DNA of 64,000 bases from Agriotes lineatus (Eukaryota > Arthropoda > Insecta > Coleoptera > Elateridae): assembly GCA_940337035.1 (NCBI GenBank), contig CALNHX010002808.1, positions 1 through 64,000 of the forward strand. Direction: 5' to 3'. Below, in pieces: positions 33,708 through 44,639 of this stretch. The position numbers and the translations under genes are program-made. Position 1 is the first letter of the stretch. Each line of letters begins with the position of its first letter. Under the pieces are notes generated by a model. That model had not been told where the DNA came from. It saw only the letters and a program-made list of their open reading frames with translations, and ran no database searches.

Positions 33708-34334
33708 TAGGGTTGTCAACTGTATTCTCTCCAATTTCAGAACAAGGAGTGCAAATATGCAGGACACCCAATAAAAATGCAGGACAACGAAAAAACATAA
33801 TGGTTATTAATCCAACAAAAAATTGTTTAAATTTAAACTAAAAGAACATTCCTGAACACAAAAAAAAAGATATAGAAAATTTTACTTTTTAAAATCATAT
33901 TTTTTCTGAGATTTTACAGCCAGTAATAATTTTTTATTACTCTGAACCCATGCAACAAAATCTTTGCAATCAAAATGTGAAAAATTCACTTTTATTTGGA
34001 GCTCTGATTTTACATGTTCTATTGGCAGTCTGTTTCTTTCATTAGTTCATAAAGAAGTACATAAAGAGAAACTTCTTTCTGCATCGGCATTTGATGCATA
34101 AATAGAACAAACGAACTGCAAATTTTTCTAAAATTTGAAGTTCGGGATTTTTAACAAAAATTTGATTCCATTTTTCCATTATTGAAATCTCGAAAGAGCT
34201 AACTAAATCTAAAACTGGTTTAATTTCATTATACTCTTCGTATATGGTATCCATGTCTACACTATCTACCAGTTTTAAATCTGTAATAACCTGGCACAAT
34301 TCATTAAAATTTATAGGTTTAGACAGTGAAAACG
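33708..34334 (-). pseudogene. hAT transposase C-terminus with 3' TIR
   Basis: The frame FNELCQVITDLKLVDSVD, IMEKWNQIFVKNPELQIL and, after a frameshift, YASNADAERSFSLCTSL and NERNRLPIEHVKSELQIKV form the hAT C-terminal dimerisation region. TAGGGTTGTCAACTG at 33,708 looks like the element's terminal repeat. The rest of the element is missing on the right, where a pogo element starts at TA (34,335-34,336). Confidence 0.65.
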
Positions 34335-34336
34335 TA

Positions 34337-36023
34337 GGGGAAGTTGGGGGAATCGCGGCCCCCTAAGCCATATCCTCAAGTACTCGCTCAATTCAAGGTA
34401 TTTGGTACCTGGTTTGAGACAAAAGGTTACGCAAGTAGTAATTCAACATATCTTTATTAATAAAACATCAAATAATAAAACAAAGATTCTCTTATAAAAT
34501 AAAATAAAAATGTATGCCTGGCCGTCATTACCCCAGGCCTATGGGGTTATTGCGGCCATGTTCATAATTGCCCCCAATGAAATGTATGTGATAACCTCAC
34601 ACACAAAAATCGCAAATAAATTCGTTTTTTTCAGTGTCAGTACAATCTTTATGCGCTCAAGTAGAACACATGATACACCGCAACCATATCTCCCCGTTCT
34701 TACCGAATTCCCCACACACTAAACACAAGTCTTCATTTATTTCTTTTTCATTTTCACCATCATCAGCACTGTAATCTCCAGAACTAGATGAGCTGTCATT
34801 CTTTGTAGGCTTTGTTTTACATTTCCTAAGACGCTGCAGTTTATTTTCATGGTTTTCTTGATTGTCGCATTCAGTGAACATTTTTCTTTTTAATTTCTGC
34901 TCATTCGCCCTTTGTTTATTTTTCATTCTAAGCGTCTTTTTATTTTCTTTATTTTCTAAAACAGTTTTGTTGGGAGTGTCTGTTACTATTTCTGAATGTT
35001 GTTTCTTGACTTTTCGCTTTGGAGCTCTGGTAGATTTTGATGATCCCGGCAAAGGTAAAATGTCTTGAAAGGATGTATTAGCTTGGGCCATAGGATCAGG
35101 GGTTACATTGTCTCGTAACCTGATTGCTGGATCTGGCAAAACAGGTTCAGGTACTAGTGGATCCAAGTTAACATGTTGCAATTCCGAAGGTGCAAAGTCT
35201 TCTTCCGTAAAGTTATCGGGATTCACGGGAAAAATTCCAGTTACTTTAAAGCCTTTAATAGCTTTTTCTGGGGTCGCAATTTTATCATATGCATTATTAA
35301 ATAGCTCAGCAATTTCGAAAGGCGTTATTTTTTCAAATGGATGACTTTTCAAATACTTGCTGCATTCCATGTTATAGGCTGTCTTTAATGGTCCGTAAAA
35401 TGTGACATCTAGAGGCTGTAGACGCTGCGATGTGTGTGGTGGAATTGTGAAAAGCACTATTCCATTTGCCTTACAAAAATTGTAGGCTTGCAATGTACAA
35501 TGTGTAACTTGGTTATCCATAACCAAGAGGACTGGATCTGCTGTAGACGCTTTTATAAATTTTTGGAAGTGCTGAAGCCAGTCTAAAAACAGGATCTCAG
35601 TTATCCAACCCTTATCGGAACAAGAGAAGAAAGATCCTGGTGGACCTCCCTTTTTTAGTTGCAGGTTCATCCTCTTTCGATTGAATATAAACATAGGTGG
35701 TACGTAGATACCGGATGCACTGAACGCACAAATGACTGTTATGTTTTTGCCTCGTTCCCAGCTGGTGACAAAGCCAACTTGCTTTTGTCCTTTAAGGGCA
35801 AGTATTTTAGTTGGCACCTGCACCGATGAAATGCCGGTCTCATCCATGTTGAAAATCCTAGTTGAATTAAAATTAAATTTTTCTTGAATTTTTTCCAAAT
35901 TCGTATAAAGTAGGGACACCTCCTCTCTGTTAAAGGCGGAAATTCTATTAATGCTGGTGGCTTCCGGTTTTCTTAATGTAATGGTGGGATTTCTTCTCAT
36001 ATAACCTCTCAGCCAATCCTCAC
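34337..36023 (-). mobile_element. Pogo-like element, 5' half missing
   Basis: The left end GGGGAAGTTGGGGGAATCGC follows TA. Subterminal repeats of GCGGCC and GCCCCC occur at 34,354, 34,550 and 34,568, a feature shared with the pogo element at 38,361. The right end is absent: sequence switches directly to LINE at about 36,023. Confidence 0.7.
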
Positions 36024-36192
36024 CAGCGCGTTTATGAGCAATCTTTTTTTGTACTATGCTTGCTCTCAATTCATGAGTAAACCAAACGGTATTTTGGTGG
36101 TTTAAGCTTCCTTTTTGGAATAAATCGCTCCATAGCCTCATATAAAATATCATAAAAATTATTAATTGTTGAATTAATATCGTCGTTCCCAT
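34624..36192 (-). pseudogene. Pogo-family DDE transposase fused in frame to LINE sequence
   Basis: From about 36,023 the frame reads AGEDWLRGYMRRNPTITL, RKPEATS, the first Asp in IFNMDETGISSVQ, the second in LLVMDNQVTHC (the usual DNH is DNQ), and the third in SQRLQPLDVTFYGPLK, then a basic tail and a C-terminal PHD-like finger (LCLVCGEFGKNGEIWLRC). A TGA at 34,657-34,659 stands where the finger has a conserved Trp; FICDFCV and a normal stop follow. Upstream, the same open frame runs back to 36,192 through LINE sequence (VWFTHELRASIVQKK), so the 511-codon ORF is a chimera. The CENP-B-like DNA-binding half is missing. Confidence 0.85.
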
Positions 36193-37385
36193 TAAACGTG
36201 GAGATAAACATATTCATGCCGATATAATCACCTGCCTTAAAATTATACTGGTAATAATCATAATTCATTGGAACTGGAGATTCATTTAGTTTCAATTCAA
36301 CTTCCAGTGGTGGGTGATGCAAATCTATAGGTACTAAAATTTCTGTCGAAATATTCACTTTTAAATTTTCAACATTAGAGAATATTAGTTTGAGTAGGAC
36401 ATTATTTACATTTCTAATTTCATTTACTTGACTCAGATTTAAAAAATCCATAGTATCAGTTAATACTGTTACAGATGAGATGTGGGCCCTATCACATAAA
36501 CTCCATATTCATCATTCATAAATTTAGTATTTGCTAAGTTATAATCACCAAATAAAATTAATTTTGTTGATTTATCTTGTATTATTTGAATGTTACGTAA
36601 TTCCTCACAGTATGTCATAAACCGATAGATGAGAGCTTGGGGAAATATAAATATTTCCGATAATAAAAATTGTTTTACCTATAGTAAGTTTAATGAATAA
36701 CATTTCAGCTCTAATAGTGTTCATTAATATATGACTTGAATGTAGGCACTTTTTAACCGCTATTAACACACCGCCACCTCTTTCATGTTCACTAGTTTGT
36801 ACAGAACGATCACGTCTAAATATATTGTAGTCTGTCAATCCAAGTTCACTATCAAAGAAGTCAGCAGTTAGTCAAGTTTCAGAAAGAAGAATTACGTCAT
36901 ATTTTTCAGTAAAGATAGGAATAACAAAACATAAAGTATTTAGCTTGGTTCTTAGGTCACGTACGTTTTTATAGTAAAGAGAAAATGATGCATTAATTAG
37001 TTTGTTCGTACTTTCGTAATTTTAGGAACGCCTTTCACTTATTTAATAATAATATCAGTCTCACCGCTTGATTTCCTATCTTCATATTCCTTCTTTATTT
37101 TCTTATAATATTCTCTCTGCATTACTGTCCTATCAGCAGAGGTTTGGTACCGCTCATTATTCCGTTTACTATTGTTACGCAAGACCATAGTAACTTCTTC
37201 CAATTTTTCAAGAACAACCTTTGCCGGTCTCACTTTTGATGAGGGGGCAACAATACGTGAAACGTTTACAGCAGAGAACTCGCCTTCATAACCAAGCGTG
37301 TTTAGTATTACTTAAATTTTCTGTTTATCTTCTTTGGTTCTAGTATTTGTATTTTCGGACTGAGATTCTGGTAGGTTGTACATAG
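36010..37385 (-). pseudogene. LINE relic: end of ORF1 and ORF2 endonuclease (Jockey/CR1-like)
   Basis: ORF1 end: APSSKVRPAKVVLEKLEE, TSADRTVMQREYYKKIKK and GETDIIIK, a stop where Tyr is expected, then VKGVPKITKVRTN. ORF2 begins about 36,990: YYKNVRDLRTKLNTL, KYDVILLSET, stop for Trp, then LTADFFDSELGLTDYN, RGGGVLIAVKK, LFGDYNLANTKF, VPIDLHHPPLEVEL and FYDILYEAMERFIPK. This is an AP-endonuclease followed by the linker before RT. RT itself is missing; the sequence joins the pogo transposase near 36,023. Related to the fragment at 20,605-21,015. Confidence 0.75.
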
Positions 37386-37836
37386 GGCAGTCGGGTAATT
37401 TGTACCACTTAACATATTTTCCCCAATAACTCGCTAATGATTTGTTCAAATTGAATGAAATATGTTACAAGATTATTTCAAATGTTTCTATCAAAATGCA
37501 CAATGAAAAACTTAGGTAAATACTGGAAGTTTAGAAAAATAAGCTTTAAAAAAAATGTTGCAAACGGTACAATTTACCCGACTGGTTCGCTGAATTGTAC
37601 CACGCGGTTCGGTAAATTATACCATACCAAAATGCATTAGATTTCTGGTGTCATTGGAACAGATGAGCAAAACAAAATAGCCTAATGACTAAAGCTTTTT
37701 ATTTATTTAATTTAAACACAAATATCACAAATATGGAACATATGAGTGAAACAAAATCTTATCCTAATAAATTGGTAAATAAAAATATGTATTTAATTTA
37801 ACCAACCATGTGGTGGTACAAATTACCGAACCGATA
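37386..37836. mobile_element. MITE-like block with repeated GGTAATTTGTACC motifs
   Basis: CAGTCGGGTAATTTGTACCA at the left and GGTACAAATTACCGAACCGA at the right are inverse. Further copies lie inside: GGTACAATTTACCCGA (about 37,567), GAATTGTACCACG (37,591) and GGTAAATTATACC (37,610). TIR plus internal binding-site-like repeats suggest a pogo-type non-autonomous element, though the TA duplication is not clear at both sides. Confidence 0.5.
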
Positions 37837-38637
37837 TGATTGACGCAAATTGTTTTTTTTTCTTTAAAGAAAGTGACGTTAAGTTAAGTTTTACTTGTCT
37901 AAAATTTTGTAAAATAACCGATAATTACGAAAAATGCCATCCCAACTACCAAAAAGCGATCATTTTGACCAAAAAGCTTATCTTAGATTGTATAATACTT
38001 ACTGTGTAAACAAGTTTGTTAGATAAACACAGATTTACACTTTTATTGTTCATTGAAATGTTAAACAGTGCAAACTAGTCGCACTTTGACTAGTGTTCTG
38101 TTAGACTGTAAAATATGATACTGTTAGCTGTTCCGACTGTTTGCTCCTCGATTGTACTCTATCCGCATCCTTCTCTAAAGTCAGGATAATCCGCTCTGAT
38201 TTTAAAGTTATCATGAGAGTTTCAATGGATACAACAGACTCGGTAAACCTAGTCAAATCAGGCGGCATCATTTCATTCGGAAATACGTCGCTCAGGCGCT
38301 CTTGTACTGTGTTGCACGCCATTCCAGGCTCCTTTTTGGACTTGCAACAAAGACGCCGTAGGGGAAGGGTGGGCAAAGTGGACACGTTAAGGAAAAATGA
38401 TTTTTTTCAATAACAAAATATTGAAAAAAACACAAATAAAACTTGGGCATAGGATAATTTCATGATTAAGCTATATGCAAAAAAAAAATAGCTCAGTTTT
38501 ATTTCAGTTACTTCAAAAGAAAATATAACTTTTCAGCAACCCTACCGGGGTAGGGCAAAATGGCCACTGGGTAGCCACTATGCCCGATATAAAAAAACAA
38601 CATTTTGTTAGCTATTGCCTTTTTATTAGTTTATTTA

Positions 38638-40497
38638 TAGATATCACAAATGACCTCATTGTCTTCCTCATCGCACCCAGCACAGTCCTCGTGTGCCCAA
38701 CGTAGACAACTTGAGCACTTGATCCACCCTTCTTTTTCTCTTGATCTGGAAAAATAGTCCCCACAGAACAAGCAATCCGTGTCAATGTCCTCACTGTCAT
38801 CAGAGCCCTCAAATAAAACACGCTTAGTCAATTTCAATTTGCTTTTCTCTGCAACTTTTTTCTTCTTTACTTCCTCCTTCTTTTTATCATTTTCTTTATT
38901 TAATTCTAGTTTGATTTTCTTTTGTCTTTCTTTTTCTTCCTTCGCTGTTTCAAGTTCATTCTTGTATGGGCTTGAAGTCAAAATGACTGAAATTCCTTTT
39001 TTCCGGTTACTTTTTCGTGTGGTAATCTTTGCTTTAGGGATTGGGACAATACCATGAGGGCTTACAACAAATGAGGTACTTGGACTGCAGAGTGGGTTTA
39101 CAGCAGATGAAGTACTTAGTGGAGAGTGGGTTTACAGTAGATGAGGTACTGGGCCTTGATGAGTCTCCAGAGGTGAGAACAAATGCATTGTTGGGGTCTC
39201 CGGAACTTACACTGAATGTTGCGCTGTTGTTACCATAAAATAAGCCTACAGGAAGTGTAGCGTTGGGTTGAGGGTGTGTAGATCCGCAATCAGTCTTATC
39301 AGAAGGAGATTTTTCTTGGTCTGGGACCTGTGACTCCTGATAATCTACAGCTGGTGGGCATGCGGCAGAGAGGTCGGAGATATCTGTTGTTGCAGCTGCA
39401 GCGAAATCCGCTTCAGTAAACACATCTCTGTTGATTGGGACTATACCACATCTCCGAAATCCCTTTACGGCAACGGTCGGAGTAGCTGCTTTCAAAAAAG
39501 CTTCCCCAAGAAGGCGTGACACTTGATATTGAGTTACAACCCTACCAGGGTTATTTAGCAAGAATCTCTCAATTGCTTGAACATAATAAGTGTTGAATGG
39601 TCCCATGAAGGATACATCCAGTGGCTGCAACTTATGACTGCAGTGAGGTGGAAGGCAAACTACAGTGGTGTGAGTATCCCTAGCCTTTTGAATGAAATCA
39701 AGGTTTCTCGTGTGCGTAGCATGTCCATCAAGTAATACTAGGTCTTCTTTTGATGGTTTGGCATACTTCAAAAAGTGTTCAAACCATTGTGAAAATATCT
39801 CAGTTTGCATCCACCCTGAAGGGTGGCAATAAAACGCCGTCCCAGGTGGAGCACCATCTTTAAGTTCTACTTTCATCCGCTGCCTGGGAAGTATGACAAA
39901 AGGAGGGATACAAACTCCGCCCGCTGACATACAAACTGCAAATGTCGAGAGAACGCCTCTTTCGGCTGATGTAAGGGAGCCAACTTGCCGTCTACCTTTT
40001 AGTGCAAAAACTTTTGAAGATTTTGACTGTACAGTCAAAAGTCCCGTTTCATCGACATTGTAAACCCTATGTGGAGGATACAAGTGAGTTCTCTGGACGT
40101 CCTCTAAAATGTTAAAGAATTTTGTGACATTTGGTTTGTTGAAGGCTTGGGCTCTTGCTGCTGAGGTCGCCTCTGGTTTTCTCAAAGCAATTTCGGGATG
40201 GCGCCTTCGAAAGCCGGTAACCCAATCTTTCCCAGCTAATTTTTTTTATTATTGAAGGTGTTGAAAACAGCACGATAGCGTCCCAGACATTTTTTTGTTT
40301 TCTGTAGCTTGTTTGTTTTGCTTTAGAACACGACGTTTTAGAATGTTCCTCGGCACATTAAATTGTTTAGCAGCCGTTTGCCACGCCATATCATCTTTTT
40401 TCACTGCATCGATAGCTTGTTGCATCGCCTCAGGGTTCCAGGTCTGCTGAATGCTCTTCCTCTGATATTTGGACACCATAACTAAGTGTGAAATCAA
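38638..40497 (-). pseudogene. Pogo-family transposase with internal deletion and frameshift
   Basis: The N-terminal Psq-type helix-turn-helix (TWNPEAMQQAIDAVKK, AAKQFNVPRNILKRRV) is at 40,497-40,249. About 60 residues of the CENP-B-like second domain are missing before AGKDWVTGFRRRHPEIAL. The DDE core is intact: Asp in VYNVDETGLLTVQ, Asp in LVLLDGHATH, Asp in HKLQPLDVSFMGPF, then GFRRCGIVPIN. A tandem triplication near 39,060-39,165 puts the following part (IPKAKITTRKSNRKKG) in another frame. A basic region and a PHD-like finger (DCLFCGDYFSRSREKEGW, WAHEDCAGC) end at the stop at about 38,638. Confidence 0.85.
39060..39165. repeat. Three tandem units of about 34-36 bp in the transposase gene
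   Basis: On the minus strand, AGTACCTCATCTACTGTAAA, AGTACTTCATCTGCTGTAAA and AGTACCTCATTTGTTGTAAG head three successive units, each followed by a CCC-rich end. Unit lengths differ by non-multiples of three, which explains the frame break in the transposase here. Confidence 0.75.
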
Positions 40498-41240
40498 AAT
40501 AAAATGTGTTAATGCTAAAAGACATTGATAATAAGTAGCAAAGTAAGCTTTGATGCGCTGGGATTCAATAAAACATTGTAATGTTTGGATACAGCAAAAT
40601 ATATACTGGCATAAATGTATAAATATTTTTATTTATTAATATTCTCCATAAAAAATGCAAAAGATTTTGTGTCGGGCAGAGTGGCCATAGCTGAGGGGAA
40701 AGTTGCCATGGCCGTGTCCACTTTGCCGTCTTTGACGCCATTACATAAATACGACTCTACAGGCCAAAAAACTAACCCTACTTATTACTTTGACACACAC
40801 ATTTCTAGCTTATATCATATTGTTTTGAGGGGTTACTACGAATCTTATGTATTTGGAACTTGTACTTACCTATAATAATTAATGCACTACGCTCGTATTG
40901 TATCAGCTCGTTGAAAAACATGGAAATCTTGAATAACTTTTGATCAAGTCATCAGAACAGCTTCGAACGTCGGTATGATAATGATGGCAAACTATTCGAG
41001 TAGATGAGGCGTTTGCCGCTTCGTAGCAGCACCGTACAAGGAGAAAGTAGCCAGTGGCCACTTTGTCTGCCATGGCCACTTTGCCCACCCTACCCCTATT
41101 CGTCCACGAACTGGCTCCTCGCCAGTGATCATGTGAATATATCCCATTTTCATACTCGGATAGGTGAATACCAAAAGGAAGTGTTCGGCGTCTCTCTTTG
41201 TGGCAGCGTATGCGACTGACACCACAATTCGTTCTTTGAA

Positions 41241-41760
41241 ATGATAGTAATAATATGATAAGGAAAATTAAACTAGGCATGTGGAATGTCAAGAGCTTAA
41301 ATGGGAAGGAAATATAATGAATTACAGATATCGAGAAAATAAACAAAAATTTTAGCGCAGACTGAAAAAAAGAGAAGGTATAGAATTGAACGCAGGACAT
41401 CTGATGATTTACAGTGGGGTAGACAAAAATGTATGGGGACAGGCAGGAGAAACTTGCTTAATTAAAGCAGACTACATTAAAAATATACAAAAATGGAATT
41501 TTGCATCAAAAAGACTAATGTTGACGGAGCTTAGGATATATTGTGAAAAATACACCATAATAATAGCATATGGTGCAACTGTTTGAAATTTCCATCGTAA
41601 ACTAGTTCATACTTCTGTCTTTATAGTTACGAGTGCAAGAGAGTATATTGATCAGCTTGCAGACATACTTTTATACTTGGATAATTCACATGAACTAAAT
41701 GTAGAATTAGTAACTTATTGTTACTGTGGCGTGATTTCAGGTATAAAATATTCTGAGTAG
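41241..41760 (+). pseudogene. LINE endonuclease fragment
   Basis: RKIKLGMWNVKSLNGKE followed by GIELNAGHLMIYSGVDKN, IKNIQKWNFASKRLML and YTIIIAYGAT, then YIDQLADILLYLDNSHE, is the start of an AP-type endonuclease of a non-LTR element (GTWNVRSLNG and IYAPNE are the usual motifs). Several stops and a frameshift are present. RT is missing; Gypsy integrase sequence on the other strand follows directly. Confidence 0.65.
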
Positions 41761-42065
41761 ATGATGGCACGCTGATCCGTGGTGACGTCGTCCGTTGTGC
41801 GGAGTTCTCTTCCGAACGTGAGGCAGGTAGCGGTGTGTCAAGTTGATTGGCAGCGGGCGGTGTTCATTGCGAAACGTATGGGTGCCAATTTGGTAGACTA
41901 GCTGCTATGGTCGCCCCTGACCAAGATACCTAGTTGTGGTTTTAGGTCCCTGTTTTTCCTTTCAACTGGGTTTGTCCGAGGATGATAAACGGGCGTCAAT
42001 ACCGGCGGGATGTCGAGGCAGTGTGTGGAAGTGAAATACAAATTATTATCAGGAGTGCAAGAAAG
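41757..42065 (-). pseudogene. Ty3/Gypsy integrase C-terminal fragment
   Basis: The frame reads PPVLTPVYHPRTNPVERK, NRDLKPQLGILVRGDHSS, a stop where Trp is expected, then APIRFAMNTARCQST and YLTFGRELRTTDDV. The YHPxTN..VER motif holds the catalytic Glu region of a Gypsy integrase, and FAMNTARCQST..YLTFGRELR is the usual downstream block. Both ends are truncated and stops are present. Confidence 0.75.
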
Positions 42066-42199
42066 TGTATTGGCAATCGCGAAAAGATTAAATACGTTTA
42101 CAAGCAATATTAACAGCCAGAGAACGCAGCGGCGAAGGTTGTACGTGCCAGAGCGGCGACGTTGACCCGAGCGAACAGATATAAAGCCAAGCAAGAGAT

Positions 42200-43050
42200 T
42201 ACGCGGCGCCCAACGATAAATAAAACTGAATTAGAAAGGAACAAGTGCTACAAGAAATCAATACGAAATTAAGCAAATTAAATGACCTGGATATTAGAAC
42301 TACAGGTATGGATACTAAACTCGACAACATATAACGGGAATTAGACGCATTAAAAATCGAAAATAGTGCTCTAAAGGAGGAGAATGGCAAGTTAAAAACG
42401 CAGATTATAGTGCAAGCCAAGAGAATTGAGCTGTTGGAAAAAGAGATAAGGAAGCGGAAAATAATTATATACGGAATAGAAGAAAATACAGCTGAGAACG
42501 AACCCGATCTAGAGTTGAAAGATAAAGTTAGCAAAATAATGCGCGTCATGGGAGTGCAAATCAATATGGAGAACGAGATACAAGAGATAACAAGACTTGG
42601 GAAAAAAGACACCGAACAACGGAGAACCAGACCTGTGCTGCTAGAAATACTAAATAAAAAACACTAAATAAAAAAATTTAAATCTTGAGAGCAGCCAGAA
42701 ACCTAAAGGGGAAAAATATATGGATCGCGGAAGATTTCACAACAGAAGTACAAGAGCAAAGAAAAATCCTGCTGCCCCACATGAAAATGGCAAGAGAGAA
42801 AGGGTTTAAAGCTAACCTTACATATAATAAACTTATAATAAATGGGGTCGCCTACACAGTAGAGCAAATAATCAATCATGAAGTCGACGACCTACCATAT
42901 GACGTAAGTAAAGCTGAGGAAACAGGCAACACCAGAAAACAAGTAGAGAAGAAAAAAGTAAGAACCGCAAGTCAGCGGTCCCCTATGGAAAAAGGGGACG
43001 AACAAGCAAGGAAAGTAATAAACACGGGCACTTACTCAAAAAACGCATAA
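42200..43050 (+). pseudogene. LINE ORF1 (coiled coil plus RNA-binding domain)
   Basis: A leucine/charge coiled coil (INTKLSKLNDLDIRTTG, NSALKEENGKLKTQI, ELLEKEIRKRKIIIYGIE) leads into ENEIQEITRLGKKDTEQR, RPVLLEILNKK, LRAARNLKGKNIWIAEDF and KMAREKGFKANLTYNKL, the layout of ORF1 of insect non-LTR elements with an L1-like RNA-binding fold. TAA at 42,332-42,334 and stops at about 42,665-42,690 interrupt it. It ends TYSKNA at 43,050. ORF2 does not follow. It may belong to the same family as the endonuclease fragment at 41,241. Confidence 0.65.
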
Positions 43051-43328
43051 GCAAAAATATGATAGTAGATACAACGGACGACGACCGCGACGAATTTAAG
43101 GTATATGAATATGGTTATGGAACTAAAGTCAATTGTAATAGTAATAAAGGTATAATTACGTTCCTGTGTAGTTTTTTAATTAGTCTGCAATGAAACAACA
43201 TTTATGATTTCTACCATTAAAATAAAATTTTAAGTAATATATAAGATACATATTGATATTAATAATGTAATAATAAAACACTGTATTTGTAAACTTAACC
43301 CTATAAAGACGTTACATTTCAAGTGTAG
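43051..43328. other. AT-rich spacer
   Basis: No feature is recognised between the LINE ORF1 end and the Myb/SANT pseudogene. Confidence 0.4.
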
Positions 43329-44601
43329 TTATTGTTTATTTAACAGTTTTTCAAGAAGTTCTTTCTTCTTTTTTAACTGCTCAATAATTTCTTAGCGCTG
43401 TTTGCATTTCTCCCGTTCCATTTCAAGTTTAGTTTTATTTTTTTCCAAAATAAGGGCTCTCAGTTCTTGCCATTCACGCATTACTAAATGTTTATTACTA
43501 CTACGACGCTTAGTAATGGTTTATGGGGTTGATCTTCCAGAACTTGTATCACTGCAATCGGTATCAGCCTGTTGTGGAAGTGGCATATCTATAGATCTAG
43601 AAATAAAGACTTAACATTTAATTCATTTGGAATACCCACAAAACAAGATAGAAATATACGTACTTTTCTGCGTTCTTACTGCAATCGTCCTCTACACCTA
43701 AAGTGCAAAGTGGACTAATAGAATGCCGTTTACTTAATATTTCAAGTTGTCTAAAATATTGAAAATTAATATGTTTGTTCAAAATTAATGAAATAACCTA
43801 CTTTTCGTAAGAGCAACTTTTTCTTCCTCGACCTGTTTTCTTATTATTCTCCTTTTTGTTTTTATACGCTCTTTCAGGCTTTTCCATTATTTTCAATTTG
43901 TTGGGTCGAATATAAATACCCGTATTGGGCCATTTCGAATTAAATTTTCTCCCACATCCCTTTTAATGTTCTTAATTTACCTAGTTCGACAAGAAGTTTA
44001 AAGGTTTTGTACATTTCTATTAACAATTGTGTTTGCTCCTCTGGCCAAGCTATCACCTCTGTTGTGTTTTCATTTTGGGTACGATATTCAACACACGCAT
44101 TTTCTTCTTCGTCGTTGAATATAATTTTAATAATTTCATTATCAACATTCACTAACTGATTTTTTTTGTCGGCTACAATCCCACAAGGAACGTGCAAGTT
44201 ATCGCCAGAATTTTCTGTAAAATAGTTTGAATTGATTTCCAATAAACCATTCAGTCATCACTTCTAACTTACCGATTGAAAATATACCGTGTGTCCACAG
44301 GAGGACGCACCATAGGGATAACCAAATAGAATAGAAAGATCGGCTAATGCTGTGATCGCCGGTACGCTACAACGTTGTTTTCTGGCTTCTGACTCGCCAC
44401 TGTATGAAACAATATTGTTATAAGTGGTACAAGAAAAGGAACGGTGGTCATAGCACTGGTTGATATTTATATTCTATTAGCATTATCTTATCTCTATGGT
44501 GCGTACTCCTGTGGACACACGGTATAACAATCGCCTTCAATTAAAGCGTCACCTGTGTTCGGATCGATTAAAATTTTTGCGGTTCTACCTACTGCATCCA
44601 T
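43329..44601 (-). pseudogene. Myb/SANT-like gene, four exons, split by a MITE
   Basis: Exon 1 starts at 44,601 (MDAVGRTAKILIDPNTGD) and is interrupted by the MITE at 44,285-44,524; it resumes and ends FSIG at a GTAAGT donor (about 44,272). Exon 2 carries the DNA-binding domain (AWPEEQTQLLIEMYKTF, LRTLKGMWEKI, MAQYGYLYSTQQIE, KKTGRGRKSCSYEK) with a stop after WEKI and a frameshift near 43,895. Exon 3 gives QLEILSKRHSISPLCTLG. Exon 4 ends in a coiled coil (LRALILEKNKTKLEME, EQLKKKKELLEKLLNK) with two in-frame stops. This is the MSANTD-type layout; it may derive from a transposon accessory gene or a host gene. Confidence 0.65.
44285..44524. mobile_element. 240-bp MITE in a coding exon (TA TSD)
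   Basis: TACCGTGTGTCCACAGGAGG and inverse form TIRs of about 37 bp with few mismatches, flanked by TA (44,283-44,284 and 44,525-44,526). Removing it joins GDALIEGDC to FSIG in frame through a TA-containing Tyr codon. No coding capacity. Tc1/mariner-type by TSD. Confidence 0.88.
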
Positions 44602-44639
44602 CGTATTTAATATGTAATCCTTAAATATTTTTTTAATCT

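Larger units (their letters stand above)
38361..41096 (-). mobile_element. Full-length pogo-like element
   Basis: GGGGAAGGGTGGGCAAAGTG at the left and CCACTTTGCCCACCCTACCCC at the right are inverse, flanked by TA (38,359-38,360 and 41,097-41,098). Subterminal copies of GGCCACTTTG or its inverse lie at about 38,548-38,585, 40,686-40,730 and 41,052-41,065, likely transposase-binding sites. It carries one transposase gene on the minus strand. Confidence 0.9.
38101..41225 (-). pseudogene. Unrecognised ORF split by the pogo element
   Basis: The frame MVSVAYAATKRDAEHFLL to ITGEEPVRGR (41,225-41,099) ends exactly at the TA of the pogo insertion. If one TA and the element are removed, the next codon is CGG at 38,358, in frame with RLCCKSKKEPGMACNTVQ to SKQSEQLTVSYFTV (to 38,101). 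The joined frame is about 130 codons without a stop. I do not recognise the product. It could be part of an older retroelement; a Gypsy integrase relic and a LINE lie just beyond. Confidence 0.4.

Noticed and set aside
42186..42222. Retrotransposon primer-binding site (GCGGCGCCCAACG)
   Set aside because: It resembles a tRNA-Lys-type PBS, but no LTR precedes it and LINE ORF1 follows in the same strand; probably chance.
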